64,000 bases of DNA, taken from the NCBI RefSeq assembly GCF_954871325.1, contig NC_088775.1, positions 4,203,475 to 4,267,474 of the forward strand. Reading direction: 5' to 3'. The stretch comes from Gordionus sp. m RMFG-2023 (Eukaryota; Nematomorpha; Gordioida; Chordodea; Parachordodidae). Made by a program: the position numbers and the translations under genes. The notes beneath the pieces are model-generated. The model did no database searches. It worked only from the letters and a program-made list of their open reading frames with translations, and was not told the DNA's origin. Shown piece by piece: positions 36,304 through 49,700 of this stretch (position 1 is its first letter; every line of letters starts with the position of its first letter).

Positions 36304-39025
36304 ATGATGATTAAAAAAATTTATTATATCTTTATAACTTGTTCAGTATATTTATTATGGATCAACCTTGACAAAGGGGTATATTATAACCAGGTGAATT
36401 CAATATCAAAAGATTATAATCTTTCAAAACCGGCTTCGGAATTTGATTTGATTGATGATCCAATAAAACCTGTAGTGTTTAATTTTTCCAGCGACCTACT
36501 GGCCTTTATTCACGTGCAGAAGACGGGCGGAACTCCTTTCGAATACGTCTTAACTCACGATGTCATTGGTGCGCCTATATGTCATTGCGAGAGAATTGTG
36601 AAACTGGTTCACACATGTATCTGTCCCAGGGATGTAAAATCCCATTCCAATGATTTATCCCAAACCTGGCTTTTTTCGAGATTCAATGATAAATCACATT
36701 TATGCGGAATTCATCCTCCCTTCATATGGGTCAGAAAATGTTTGCCCATATGGGTAAAGAACTTAAAATTGCGCAAAAATTATAAGAAGAAATGGAAATC
36801 GTACATCAAAAGTAATGCTATCGAAATCAAGGATGGTCGAATTTCTGGCCCTGGGATCGATGATAATACCATGAGGAAAACCAACTTGGAAAGGTTAGTT
36901 AATGTACATTAAATTAAATAACGGTATTATATGTCGTAGGAGTTTAACCTATTTTTCCTATATATTCTGGTTTTTTTAGCAAATTTTGAAAAGTGTTTTT
37001 TTTTTAAATTTTGAAAGACCTGATTTTGCCGAAATCGTATTTTAAGCATGTAGTATAAATTTACCCAAGTAAATTTTCAGACAATTTCAACAGTAATATA
37101 TTTGTGTAAATTTATATTAAAAAAAATATATATATATATTATTATTATAAGTAACACAAGAGTTGTTCAAAAGTTGATGCTAAAATGTTTAAAATTCCTA
37201 AGGCAGCTTAAGTGCTGAAACACAATTTAACGATTTGCTAGAAACCCGAATCAACACCCACGATATACTAAATATAAATAAATAGTCGCTTTATGAAAGA
37301 TACTTTTTACGGCCCGGCTCAAAAATTTTAAGCCCGGCTTGAATATTTTTTAAATAAAAAAATTTTTTTAGGCCCAGAATTTTTTAAAATTAATATTCGA
37401 CCTGGTATATACAAAAAATTTACCTATTCGGTATTTTATCATTATTTTTCGTCGAGTATTATCATTTAATAAGCTAGCATATTAGGCTAATGTTGTTAAA
37501 GGGCTCGTTTTGAGCCGATTTTTAAAAACGGCTAACTCAATATTTTCGCCAGAAAAATATTGAGTAAGCCTAGAAATTTCTATACTATATGTCTAGACCT
37601 TTGCTCCTTCTATGGACAAAATTTTCAGGCTTGCGCAATAAATTGACACTATAAAAAATTTGTGAAAATAATTCTTTGAGAATATACTATATTAATTGTA
37701 TTTATAAAATAAAAATAAAACTATTTTAATTAATAAAAAATATAAACCATTGGCGTACGCAGCGAGAGGGGGGGGTAGGGGGACAATCCCCCCCCCCCAA
37801 AGCCAAAAAATGCAGATGCCGAATATATTTTTCAAAAATATTTTTGTTTGGAGTGTTGTGCAGATTTAATTTAAAACATTTCCATATTTTTTAATTCGTT
37901 TATAAATAAAAATTTTAACTTGTAAAAATTGATAAGAATATATAAATATGTTATTTTAACAACTTTTTACAAGTCAAATAATTTTATTTTCAAATAATTT
38001 AATAAATATGGAAATGTTTTGAATTAAATTTACACAGTACTATATTAATTTATATTTGTTAATATTTATTCCTATCTCATATTAAATATATATTTAATTC
38101 ATTCATTCATTCATACAATATTCCACCAATGAAAACGTTTATTTTATTAAATATGATAAAAATCCTCTACGCCAGTTGAAAACAGGTGTTTAAAACTAGC
38201 GTTGTTAAACGACTCGATTTGATTGGATATTTAAAAACGGCTAACTCAATATGTTATCCAGAAATAATGTTTCACAAGGCCTGAAGAGTTTTGATCATAG
38301 ATGATCCAAAGGTTTAAGACACGTGTCACCGAAATCTCGAGGCAATATTTTTCTGGCTAAAATATTGAGCAAGCCATTTTTAAGAATCGGTTCTAATCGG
38401 GCCGTTTAACAACCCTAGGTTTAACCCAGAGAAAGTTGGATTGAGCGCTAAAATATATTATTATTTTTATAAAAATTTTATCTTTATTAACTATGGAGTT
38501 TTTTTATTAATTTTTTTTTGAAGTAACATTTACAGCATATTAAAAGTAATTTCATATTAACACACTATATCTATAATCATCATAAAAATATATAATTAAA
38601 AGAAGGGGAAATTTACAAAAAAAAAAAGAAGAAAATTATTATTTAGGTATGGTCGGCGGGGCTTAATGATCCATGTTAGGATATGCAGTTGGAACGGCAG
38701 ATTTCGATTGATATTCTTTGTCGAAGGTAGAAGCCTTTTTTGGGATCACCTGTGATTAAAACCTTTGCCCTCTTGTTTTGAATAATTTTAGGGCTTGGGG
38801 TCCAAACGATCCACAGGTGTCTGAGACTACCAGAATGAACAAAACATTATTAAGGTGGGCAATATTTATTGGGTTTTTTTTTTGTATTCTCCTAAAAAAT
38901 TATTTATTATATATTCAAAAATGCATGCAATATTGCTTCATATTTTTTATTAATCTAAGTTCTATCTGACATTCTCAATTCAATGATCCTTCCTTCCTTC
39001 CTTTCGTCCTTCTTTCCAAAGAAAG

Positions 39026-39104
<79 letters not shown>

Positions 39105-40016
39105 CATTATAAGGTTCGTACAATCCTGGTTTTGCAGTCCCCATGTTTGCAGAAACGGCAAAACCTTTGCTACCCAAATTTTCTTTTGATATTAAATTAT
39201 TTTATTTTTATATAAAAAATTTTTTTTTATAGAACATATTTCATAACTCTCGTGAGGGATCCGATAGCTAGAATGTGAGCGAGTTTATACATATCAGGAG
39301 AAGCCAAAATTGGCCCAAATCTTACATAGTATGCCATGATGGAATAATCCAACAACCCGATTGTTACTATAAATATACCAAAAATTTGACTCTTATGGAT
39401 TTTGTTTCCTGCAACAAAAGCTGGTCTAACAATAGAATGACTAGACATTTCGCTGATTTTCCTTCGATAGAATGTAATAAAAGGTAATTAATGGTATATT
39501 TTTTTTTTAAAAAAAAATATTTCAAATGCTATAATCAATAAAAGAGATAGAACTTGATCAAATTAACCTTACCAAAGAAAGAAAGAAAGAAAGAAAGAAA
39601 GTTATAAAAAAATATTCTATAATAGCTACCAAAATGTACAGAAATGTTATGATTATTTTTATCTACCGATATATTTTTTAAAAAAAAGTCTAACAGCTGA
39701 TCAAAAGGATGATTTATTGCTCAAGAATGCCAAACATAATTTACTGAATGGGTTTCAGACATTCGGGATTCCTGAATATTTTAACGAATCTAGATTCCTT
39801 TCCCATAAAATGTTGGGCCTAAATTTTTCCTGGACTTACGAATTTTCGAACGACACTTCATGGATTGAATCCTACCAAAATGTTTCCGACTTCATCAAAA
39901 AGAAAATCTTTTATAATAACCGGCTCGATATAAGTTTATACGCTTTCGCCAGAAATCTATTTCAACTAAGATTAAAGCGTTACAATTACGTATTGTCGGG
40001 GGTACCGATAAATTAA
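36304..40016 (+). CDS. HS6ST: heparan sulfate 6-O-sulfotransferase, three exons, frame break in exon 2
   Basis: Exons 36304-36893, 39233-39483 and 39689-40016 join by phase (donors GTTAGT and GTAATT). Family knowledge: HS6ST is a type II Golgi enzyme that moves sulfate from PAPS to the 6-O of glucosamine in heparan sulfate. Visible marks are an N-terminal membrane anchor (residues 5-20), the 5'-phosphosulfate loop QKTGGT at 72-77, the His-containing block CGIHPPF near 134-140, YFITLVRDPIAR for the 3'-phosphate loop, SCNKSWSNNRMTRHFAD, and the C-terminal ARNLFQLRLKRY. The length would be 389 aa (human HS6ST1 is 411). In exon 2 the frame through RDPIARM meets TGA, while SEFIHIRRS continues in the next frame from 39275, as if one base were missing near 39272-39276. 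This may be a sequence error, a null allele or a pseudogene. The rest of the frame is intact, which argues against an old pseudogene. Confidence 0.9.
37747..38060. repeat. inverted repeat in HS6ST intron 1, with G/C runs
   Basis: CATTGGCGTACGCAG at 37747 resembles the CAGTGGCGTAGCCAG hAT terminus and is followed by poly-G and poly-C tracts. AAAACATTTCCATATTT near 37875 is mirrored by AAATATGGAAATGTTTT near 38005. It is probably a worn hAT-derived MITE. Two foldback MITE copies flank it, at 37494-37650 (left arm only) and 38197-38416. Confidence 0.5.
38197..38416. mobile_element. TAGTGTTG foldback MITE in HS6ST intron 1
   Basis: GCGTTGTTAAACGACTCG at the left and GGGCCGTTTAACAACCC at the right, between TA dinucleotides. 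The central arms AACGGCTAACTCAATATG and CTAAAATATTGAGCAAGCC are inverted. Confidence 0.75.
39024..39105. repeat. GAAA microsatellite in HS6ST intron 1
   Basis: About 20 GAAA units, preceded by CCTTCC repeats (38988-39003) so the two tracts could pair. A second, shorter GAAA run lies in intron 2 near 39577-39601. Frames across it on both strands are artefacts. Confidence 0.95.
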
Positions 40017-40094
40017 TACAAAATCCTGATATTGTTTTCATTGAAAATATATTATAATTATATTTTCTAACTAAATAATTGGGAACAAATTGTA

Positions 40095-40109
40095 AATAAA
40101 CTAAATAAA
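40095..40109 (+). promoter_or_regulatory. two overlapping-range AATAAA polyadenylation signals after HS6ST
   Basis: AATAAA at 40095 and again at 40104, about 80-90 bases after the TAA stop. The position suits the HS6ST 3' end, though AATAAA is frequent by chance in such AT-rich sequence. Confidence 0.4.
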
Positions 40110-43100
40110 TTTAATAATCATAATAATAATAAAAATTAAGACTAACTATAAAAAAATAATGTTAGATAATTAACTAATGACTAATAATTTGTATTGGATG
40201 ATACAGTACTACTATTTTTTTCCTTTTAAATATGCTCATAATCTTATTCACTATGCTATTATTATTATTATTGGATTGGGTGAGTTCCACTCCTCTTAAT
40301 AATTATATCTGGGTTACAAGGTTTGTTGGTATCCTTGAGGAAAAAAATCGGCATAATTATTATGGAGGATAGGGCCTCTATAGTAATTCACGTTCGCTCA
40401 TTTTGGGCAGGTCCATGACCAACGTGCTAGATAAGATAAGATAACATTTTTAATAGGAAAATAAAGGTTTTAACGAGATATCGCTATATATTTTTAAAAA
40501 AAAATTGTAACATGCTAAGTGTATCGATTAAAGTTGGGCACGTGCTTCGTAAAAATGATTACAAAAAATTTTGATTGTTGGGGAGGGGACAGGGATAAAA
40601 CGATAGGTATTACGCATTTTTACAATAAATTTTTGAAACATAAATAAAAACAAGAACAAATTATAGATTTATATACAGCCAAATCCCTCATTCACAAAAT
40701 TTTATCCCATCTATACCCATAGTAATATTACTAAGCAACAGGGTAAAGTGGTTAAAATAAAGTTTGAACATAACTATACTGTTTATTGAACAAAATGTTG
40801 CAATTTTGACATCTTTTTGCCACTTTTTAAATATAAACTAATTATAACAATATAGAAACATATAAAGTTTTACCAAAAATAGCTCATTTTGAGCGTCCTC
40901 GTTATATCCAAATATGATTTAGAAAGCTATTTATTTATAATATATTGATAATAAAATAGAAGACACAAAATATTATGCTGGAATGAGGGGCATCAACGCA
41001 CCTCGTATTGTATCGAGGAAGGAGAAAATGTAAATGTAGTTAATTTGGTTGGAAGAATGAAAATGATGAAAGTGCCAAGACTTCTTATAAAGAAAATGAG
41101 CTTGCACTTCCAAGAAATAAAATGGATAGGTTAGATTTTTTAGTTATTCATATTGCAAATATTTTTTACAACTGATTTGAATTCAGGTATCACCAAATAG
41201 GCCAGCGTCTATTAGTGGTTTATAAGCACGATTCAGGGTCAATTTTAAAATGACCCCATCAAAGTTATAACCAAAATAATATTATGCAAGTCTAGAGATT
41301 TTGCTTTATAGATGGCAGAAAGGTTTTGAACATCTATTTGCCATATGACGAAGCTTTCATAATATTTATTTGGATCAAATCTTAATCGGCCGTTTTTTAA
41401 AAATCGAATAAAAATACCAAAATCACTCAAATCATAAAGACTGTTACTAATAATGAAAGAAGATTTTATTTTAGTTTTTATAAATAAGTATAGGTTGAAT
41501 AAAATGATTGGAGCTGATTCAGTTTTTTGCCTTCCTTGTAAGATCTGAGATACTGTAGGATCCCCTGAATCAATTTGTTGCACATCTGGGAAAGGGGTTC
41601 TAACTTAAACAATGGTAAATCAATCGATACCAAACCGTTCAGGCTAGTATATAAAAAAAGTGTGTATTCCTATTCCTTATATAAATATTATTTGACAGAA
41701 GAGAATATTGAAAAATATTTTCATTGTACGAGATAATGACAAAATTTGCGATATTTTATTGAGAGGGGCTAAATTTCGCCTCACTGTAATTTACTGTCCT
41801 GGTGTAGTATAAATGAAAATTTAAATAATGTTACAAATTAGATACCTTTTGAATTTTTATATACATTACATTATAAAAAGATTATTTTAAAAATATATAT
41901 ATATATATATATAAATTTAATAATAGTGATAAGAAATTGTGTGAAAATTTTGAAGATTTTGAAATTGCCATATATTTATGTGACTTAGTTCGTTGAATGT
42001 TGGGTATCACATTTTTAGTAAAACGTCATTCGGTCATATTTATTATTAAATTTTAGGGCCGAGTTTGGCCATGGGTAGATCTGCGAAGCTTTACTTCTAA
42101 CCTTAGCTTTTTAGTTCTGGCTCAGGCAGGCTTACGAAATATTTCTAAATCGGGCCCTCTAAATAATAAATTAAATAATTTCGCATCTTTTATTAAAATA
42201 GAGTAATTTAATTATTATGCCTCTCAGTTTAATGGCTGCTCTTAGTTTACCCGAATAAGCCAGCTTCCAATCTGATCCGCATTCTCCATCAAATCTTGTC
42301 TTTCTCGCCATTTGTGGGAACTTAATTATACAATTTATTTGTAAAATAGTTCAGAATTTTACATTATTTTTTGTTATTTTATCCTAAAAAAAAAAAGAAA
42401 AGGATTTTAAAATATCTAACGAGTAAGATTCAGTTAGCGTTGCCCAAACGTCGATTTAGCCATTTTTAAGAATTAACTCAAAATTTACCTTATTGGTTTT
42501 TCCCACAGATATCAAAAAGGTTTGGACTTCTATTGGCGAAATTTCGAGGCATAAGTAATAATATCTTGATTTTGACCCTTTTGAAAAATCGTCTAAATGG
42601 AGCTGTTTTACAAACATTACTTTCACCTATAGGCATTGTAAACATTTTAAATGAGAATATTAACTTATGAAAAAAATAAATAATAATAATAAATACACTT
42701 AATTATTTGTGAAAGTTAGTTAGTTTTTTTTAAATAGAAAATATTGATGATATATTTATGACATTGATATAAAGATAGATGGTCAATAAAAATCAATATA
42801 AATATCGGAACTGTTTTTTTAGTAATATTGGAAAATATAAGATCGGATCGGTGAAAAATTTATGAATCAGCACAGCCATAATTTTAATTCATAATATTGC
42901 ATATTTAATAAGTTTAAGTAAAAATGCATTAAAATAAATAAAGAGCCAAAACAACCGATAAAATTATTTTTGAACGTTAAATCGGCAAATTAAACAAAAT
43001 TTATATATAATGAGCAGGCGAGTGAATTGAAAAAACCATTAGCGGGCGGGTGAGTTAAAAAAAATTTCAACAATGAGCGTGTTAAAATCCTTCAAATTCC

Positions 43101-43676
43101 TACATCATCATTTTTTAAAATCATATTTGGCACTTAAAATGTGTAAGTTTTAAGAATATATTTGACTCTCCTGGCAAAAGACATAAAAAATTTTAAAATA
43201 ACAATTAAAGTCACTAATGTTTTTTTTTAGGCGGTATGTTATTTTTTCAAATTTAAATCATTTTTTGACCGCGTTTTTTTAAATTTAAAAAACCTGATTT
43301 AACCATAAATGTATTACAGCATGTTTAGAATACGTATCTTATGAATTTTAGACAATTTTAGCCTTAAATTTTGCGTCATTTATAATTTATATAAAAACTC
43401 TAAGCCAAAAAACCAATATAAATAATATCAAGTTTCTGAAATTCAATAGGGTAGGTCTTCTAAACATGCTGGTGGTACACATTTCCGGTGAGATCTTTTA
43501 AATGTTTAAATACGCGCTCAAAAAATGATTTAAAGTTGAAATAATAACACATGTCGCTAACATATACATATATGTTTAAAATATAAAAGCTATAAATTAA
43601 TCCAATTCTAAGAATGACCCAGTTTCTCATGTGATATTTTTTCAATCTGTGCTATGAAAGTTTTAAACAATTTTCA
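40110..43676. other. intergenic between HS6ST and GatA, repeats only
   Basis: No gene seen. It holds worn relatives of the foldback MITE at about 41225-41410 and a composite at about 42405-42870 like that at 5274-5876 (shared TTTTAAAATATCTAACG and ATCGGATCGG words, ending in a GCTGTG-type terminus). A GC patch occurs at 42050-42150. Open frames at 41245-41583 and 43460-43645 match nothing. Confidence 0.45.
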
Positions 43677-43682
43677 TTTATT
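43677..43682 (-). promoter_or_regulatory. possible AATAAA signal for GatA
   Basis: Minus-strand AATAAA about 85 bases beyond the GatA stop codon. Plausible by position only. Confidence 0.35.
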
Positions 43683-43762
43683 TAATTTTTTTTAAATATA
43701 TTTTTATAATATTCCATGAAGTTTTAAAAGTTTTCACAATATAATTATAATCTATTAACAAT

Positions 43763-46700
43763 TTACAACAAAAATTCGTCAGGCAAAGGTTTAAGGGTAG
43801 GGAAAAAACCTATCACATCTTCCAATAAATTGGCCGTGTAGAGTAAAAGAGATTCTGTAAAGTGATTCGACATTAATTGTAATCCTATAGGCATGCCCGT
43901 ACTAGACAACGCTATAGGTATAGATATGGCGGGGATACCTTATAATATTTATTTAAATATAAATTTTTAGATTAATATTATAACTAACATCATGATAAAG
44001 AATAATGATAATGGATTCTTTCATTTATTGAAAGAGAAAAAAAAAATAAGGTGATTAATCGTTAACAATTATGTCGATCATAATAATATGAAACCAAATC
44101 AGAAATAAATATAGGTACCGGCTAAATTAGCGTGAACCGTGAATATATCCTGATCCATCACTTGTTCGTGAGTGTATTCGAGATATTCCGAATATTTTGG
44201 AGCGGTTGTCAATGTAACAGGTGTCAATATAATATCAACGCAGTTGGGGTTTGGCTCATATGAATAATCCCTATTAGAAGAACGTTCCGAGTAAGAAACA
44301 AAAATTTTGGAAAAATCTTGACAAATTAGGCGTCTGACCTTACAAGCCTGTTGGAAGAAGGCTTCTGCGTTTCTGTATAAATTAATATTTTTAGGTAAGA
44401 TCGTTACTTAATTTATAACATCGTAAGGGGGTAGGGGGGAGGGTTGAAAAATTGTAATATAAATATATTGAAAAAACTTTCCGGTTAGAAAATAGTTTCC
44501 AGCCAATATTCTTCCTTTGACAATTTCGTTGAATCCGATTGTTCTAGTGTCTGCCATAGTCGATTCGCGTAAACCTAAAATACATATTTTTTCAAAAAAA
44601 AAAAGATAAGGTTAAAATTATGGGACATGGATGTTATCAGATTCTAAAACTTTCCCGAAATAAATATAGAACATTGCCAAATAAAATATAAATTATATTA
44701 AATTAAATATAACACTTCTATTAATTATTTAGTTAGAAAATTATGGTGATTATGTTTAAAATAGTTTCAACTGCCTTAATTATAAAATAAAATATGGCCA
44801 TAAAAAAGACATATGACTCCCACTAAGGAGAACCCACGAAATGTTAAAAAAAATTGGTAATCTGTGTTTGAACTCGAAAATATTTTCTCTTTTACTTCGG
44901 GTTCAGTTCGAGACCGAGGTTGTCTGACTTTGCATTTAATCGCCCGATATAACCCCACCCGTTCAATCTACAATAAATGTGAATGCAAAGACCATTTATT
45001 TCTACTGCTGGTCTATTAGCTCGTTAAGACAGATGGAGCCAATTAAGTGGGATCGTTTTTATAAGATGAAAGGATATAGTTAGTGATAACCGGATAGCAA
45101 ACAGGATCGGTGCACAGATATCTAGCATACTCTTTCCTCTTCATTAATGGGAAAACAGGCTCAGTATGCTGGATAAACATTTAGTTAAAATTGATTTCTG
45201 TAAAGTTATTATAATACTAAAGTGAGGGCATTCAGCAAGGCCATCCCTTGGGGCATTTTGTTTGCTATGATGTAATTAAAAATTCTGAAAATAAATATCC
45301 AGTTTCAGATAACAATGAGTCTCGTTCTAATAATGTAGGATTTCTAATTGGCATGCATTATCAGGAAACGAGGGAACATGGTTTAAAATTTTATTCCGAA
45401 ATGGTATGGATCGTCTGGTAATTTAATCAGAGCGTTTCAGCTTAGTTCCAGAACTTCTAATTAAAAGTATTTTTAGCGACCCCAGAATGTTCAGACAAAT
45501 TATGATTTTCAAAGTTAAGCCAGAATAGAACATTTTCCCATTTTAAGGAAACTGGAACGTGCATCCAAAATATGCAATGTTTCAACTCCAATGATCAAAA
45601 CATTCTTATAAGTCTACAGAGCAGTCTTTGATAATAAATAAGTCTATGTATCCTATAAGGTTCACAAAATGCAGAAAGATGAAAAAAACAAAAAATAATT
45701 TGGTTCTAGTCCTAAGAATCTAATCTATTAGGAGAGAAAGAACGATATTTTTAACATTTTTCTAAGTGAATGAATGGCGACAGAGTCCTTGTTTTTGTTT
45801 AATAAATATTTTATTCCCTAACCATTTTTTATTTAAAAAAAGGATATAAAATTACCGTATCGTATCCCGTCATACCTAGCCATGTTGCTACAAATATCGG
45901 TCGCTGATAAAACGGTATAACATGCCAAGGAAACGTCGAAATGGGGCAATGCTTTGGGTAAAGTTGTAAGGGCAAATTTGACTTTTTTTGGAGGAGTTAA
46001 AATTTGTTCACTTTATTTTTTATATTTGCACGTTATGTTAAAAAAATATATAATAAAATGATCAAACTATATATTTACCTACTATCTCATTGTGGTCATA
46101 CCAAGAGTAAGGCTGCATTCATAGTGGAATCAGATTCGGCAGAATTTAACAGCTGGTCCGCTTATGAGATCTATATATGAGATCAATTTTTATTTAATTA
46201 ATCTTAATTTTATCTTTCATTCCATTCACGATAATAATGTAAGAATTATTGATTTTAATAAAGAAAGAGGTATCATAAACAGATTTTTTTATAAAAAGGA
46301 TCAACTGTTAATCATGCGGGATGGGATCCTACCATGAATGCGCAACCTAATACAAAAAAAACATCATTTTTAAATGGCAGCTGTGGGTGAATCAGTAAGT
46401 TTTAGAGATTCAGATTGTTACAAGTGAAACGTAGATGGTCGGTGATTCGATTTCGAACGGCATCCATTTTTTTAAATAAACCTAATCGAATTATGTATAG
46501 CTAAGAATAGAAAGATATGAGGTAGGAAGTTTAAATATTTTTTTTTAAAAAAAATAAAATTTTAATAAAATCCGAAACGATAAATATTATCATCTTCATA
46601 CTAGTAGAAATAAAATATTATTGTTTTTTTTAAAAAAAAAATACTTTTAAATTAGCTTAAACTTAAATGAATTCTAACTATATTCAAAATGGCGATTTCA

Positions 46701-49700
46701 TCAATATTACAAACGTTAATTGCGCGGATTAATCTGTTGCACATTTTTAACTATAATAATATTAATAATATTTAATCGTGTCTCTCTCTTAATAAAGTCC
46801 CACTCTTCAGAATATAACTTTAAAAATATTTTGGCTAACAAATTTTATACAGTATTTTTTTGAATGGTGTAATATAACTTGTATATTTCAAAGATATCCA
46901 AAAAAATAATAAATATATAAGCATACTTTGATTTATCTACTAAACCATTCAAATGTTGTGGCACCAGGTACCTATCACCTATGTGAGAACTATAGTCCGC
47001 TAATTTATCCGCTATACGTAAAACTTCCGATCTGATCTCGGGATCGAGAGTAGGATGATTAAGGAATTCCTGATAATTTTTATTTTTATTATTAAATAAA
47101 TTTTAATTAATTATTCATTATCGCGAGTTATTTATTTATAAAAATTTCAGAAATAAAATGTAATTATGAAGCGGGAAAGTATCATTGAAAGAGTTAATCC
47201 TCGAGGAATAAGATTGGGGGGGGGGGGGGAATAACAAGTAGAGGCAATGTGGGAAATTTTATACCACCTAGGTTTTATTTAGCGCTTTGGAACTTAAATT
47301 ACAAAATTGATATGATTATCGATTCAGATTTCTATACCCTAGATAGTTTATAATATGGTTCTTTTATTACCCAAACACTCGGTCAAAAACATGGTTGTTT
47401 GAAAGTATATTTCACCCTCGTGGAGCAAAGAAAGTTGGCATTATCAATTACAAATTATTCACAAAGATTTTTTTATAAAAGTGTTACTTTTATCTCCTTT
47501 AAATTAAATAGTTTTAAAAAAATTCAACTTTTCCTATATAAGTAGAAAAGAAAATAAACTATTAAATACCATTCCTCCTTACACAACATTTTTTTTTATC
47601 CGGTCCAAAATCAGGTTAGTTAAATGATTTTGCTTTAAAGCGTTTGTAAAATGATAAAAATACCATTTATCGAATACTTTTTTGGTTTCGGTCCCCGCGT
47701 AAGCAGGGGAGAGGACAGGGTCACGGCTTTGTGCAGTCAAGGTTATACTGTCTTGGGAACTGACGAATTTTAAAAAAAAATTTTTATAAAAAAATATAAA
47801 TATTTTAATAATTATCCTAGTAATTTCACAATGAAGCCAATCAAAAATCGGCTTAGTCTTGGCCAATAAAATTCAGCTTAATTCATAATAGAGGTCTGCA
47901 TTGGGCGGGGCCCATCTAAGTCACCAGTTCCCCAAAAAACATGAATAATTATATATTAAAATAGTAATTTAAAATACTTTGTTTTAAAAAAATAAAATTC
48001 CTTATGTTCTGTATGAGAGCTCTTATTTTACTGACTACATTTTTTTTAAAGTTTCAAAGTTCCGCTTTGACATATGTCCAAGGTAAAAGATAGCGATTGG
48101 TTATTTTTTTTTCCTTGGCTCAACCGAATTAGAATTTACATTATTTGGGGATTGAAGAGACGTATGTCGAGATCCAAATTAAGGATTTACTTAAAGACCA
48201 AAGTATAGAGGTTAAACTATCTGGCCTAATAAAAGCCCTTACGTCAGAACCCAAAGAGAGCCCTTACGTCAGAACCCAAAGAATTTTATTTAAGCTAAAT
48301 ATTCATATTACTCTTTTTTAGAATCCAGTTCATTATTCATGTTGGGGGGGGGGGGGGGAACTTGTAGTCCCAAATTCCGTTTTTATAGGATGAGCTAAAA
48401 AAAATTAATTTCGTTATATTACCCGGATAAATATTAGTGTTGCTTAAGAAGCCCGATTCGGGTCGATTTTTTAAAAACGGTCCGATCTGAGTCGGTTTTT
48501 AAAAAGGGACCGATTAAGATTTCGGACTAAATAATATTATGTTAGCCTCGAGATTCGGTAAATAGAAGTCCAGTCCTTTCTGCCTTCTATGAGCAAAATC
48601 TCCAGGCTTACATAATATTGTATTTTGAACAGCGCATTACCTAAATCATTGTTCTAAGCTGCATATTCACTAATCCCAACAAAAATAATGACCAGTTTCG
48701 TTACTTTTATGATTTTTTTTAAAAAAACTAATTAAATAGAGGGGGATTTTTTTATTCATTTGCGGAAGGTGTATATTTTTCATTTTTAAAGATATCTAAT
48801 ACTTTTTTTCAAAGAATTCGATTATCAAATCGAATATTTGACGAATCAAATGGAATAATTGTATTATTCGTTTGAATACGAATAATACAATTATTAGATT
48901 GGAAAATACAAATCGAATATGAATGATGCAAATATTAGATTCGATACTTATTTTTGTAAGTATGCTGTGTGCATAGTAAATATATGGACTAGTCCTAGAC
49001 CACGACAAACTGCTTAGCCCGCATTTAGTTTAGGATAAAATTGAAGGGTTAAAATATACATACTGAAGACAGACATTAATCATTAATTCATTAAAATGCA
49101 TTTTAAAAAGTGTACATATATTCGAAGTCGGCCATTGAAAGGAATTTAGAAACGAAATGTCAAAAGGCTTTTTAAACTAAATGCTTTTCAATGACGTATA
49201 CCCAACCCAGGCCAATGATATTGACAAGCACTAACCTCCACTAACGAAGCACTAAAGAATGATATATATTTCATCGTTAGTGTTTTCAATCGACTTTTAA
49301 GGGTGAAGTTGGCACAAGTTTTTATTTTTGCTTGTAACTTTTTTTCCTTAAATTCGGCTAATATACGGATTGAAGCACTAACGAGTAACGAAGCACTAAC
49401 GAGTAACGAAACACTAAAAAATGATATATGATTCATCGTGAGTGCTTCCAATTGTTCGACCAACTTCACGGAGCTTTGACTCACAGCTGACTTCAATGTA
49501 TGTGCAATGCAAACTTTTAATATATAAATAGTTTATTAAAGGCGAGTAATTAATGTCATTCACTGGGAAGATATGGTTGTGAAAATAATACATCAGGCTT
49601 AATAGTTCAACTTTAAACCCAGTTCGTTTGGCCTAAAAATTATTTTACGAATTTCTCCAACCCAGCCTAAAATTATTTTTAGAACGGGCCAGGATCATGC

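Noticed and set aside
38955-39189. Overlapping open frames on both strands around 39000-39190
   Set aside because: They all read through the GAAA microsatellite in HS6ST intron 1.
46380-46470. tRNA-like segment with TGGGTGAATCAGT and GATTCGATTTC, resembling A and B boxes
   Set aside because: The boxes fit poorly, no cloverleaf could be drawn, and no SINE tail or duplication was found.
47579-47866. 95-codon minus-strand frame with a GC-rich [12 protein letters not shown] segment
   Set aside because: It lies wholly within GatA intron 6, has no domain and begins in a poly-Lys/Asn context. Probably a worn repeat.
49188-49496. 102-codon minus-strand frame with repeated VSASLL units
   Set aside because: The repetition is explained by the CACTAACGAGTAACGAA direct repeats in the DNA, within a GatA intron.
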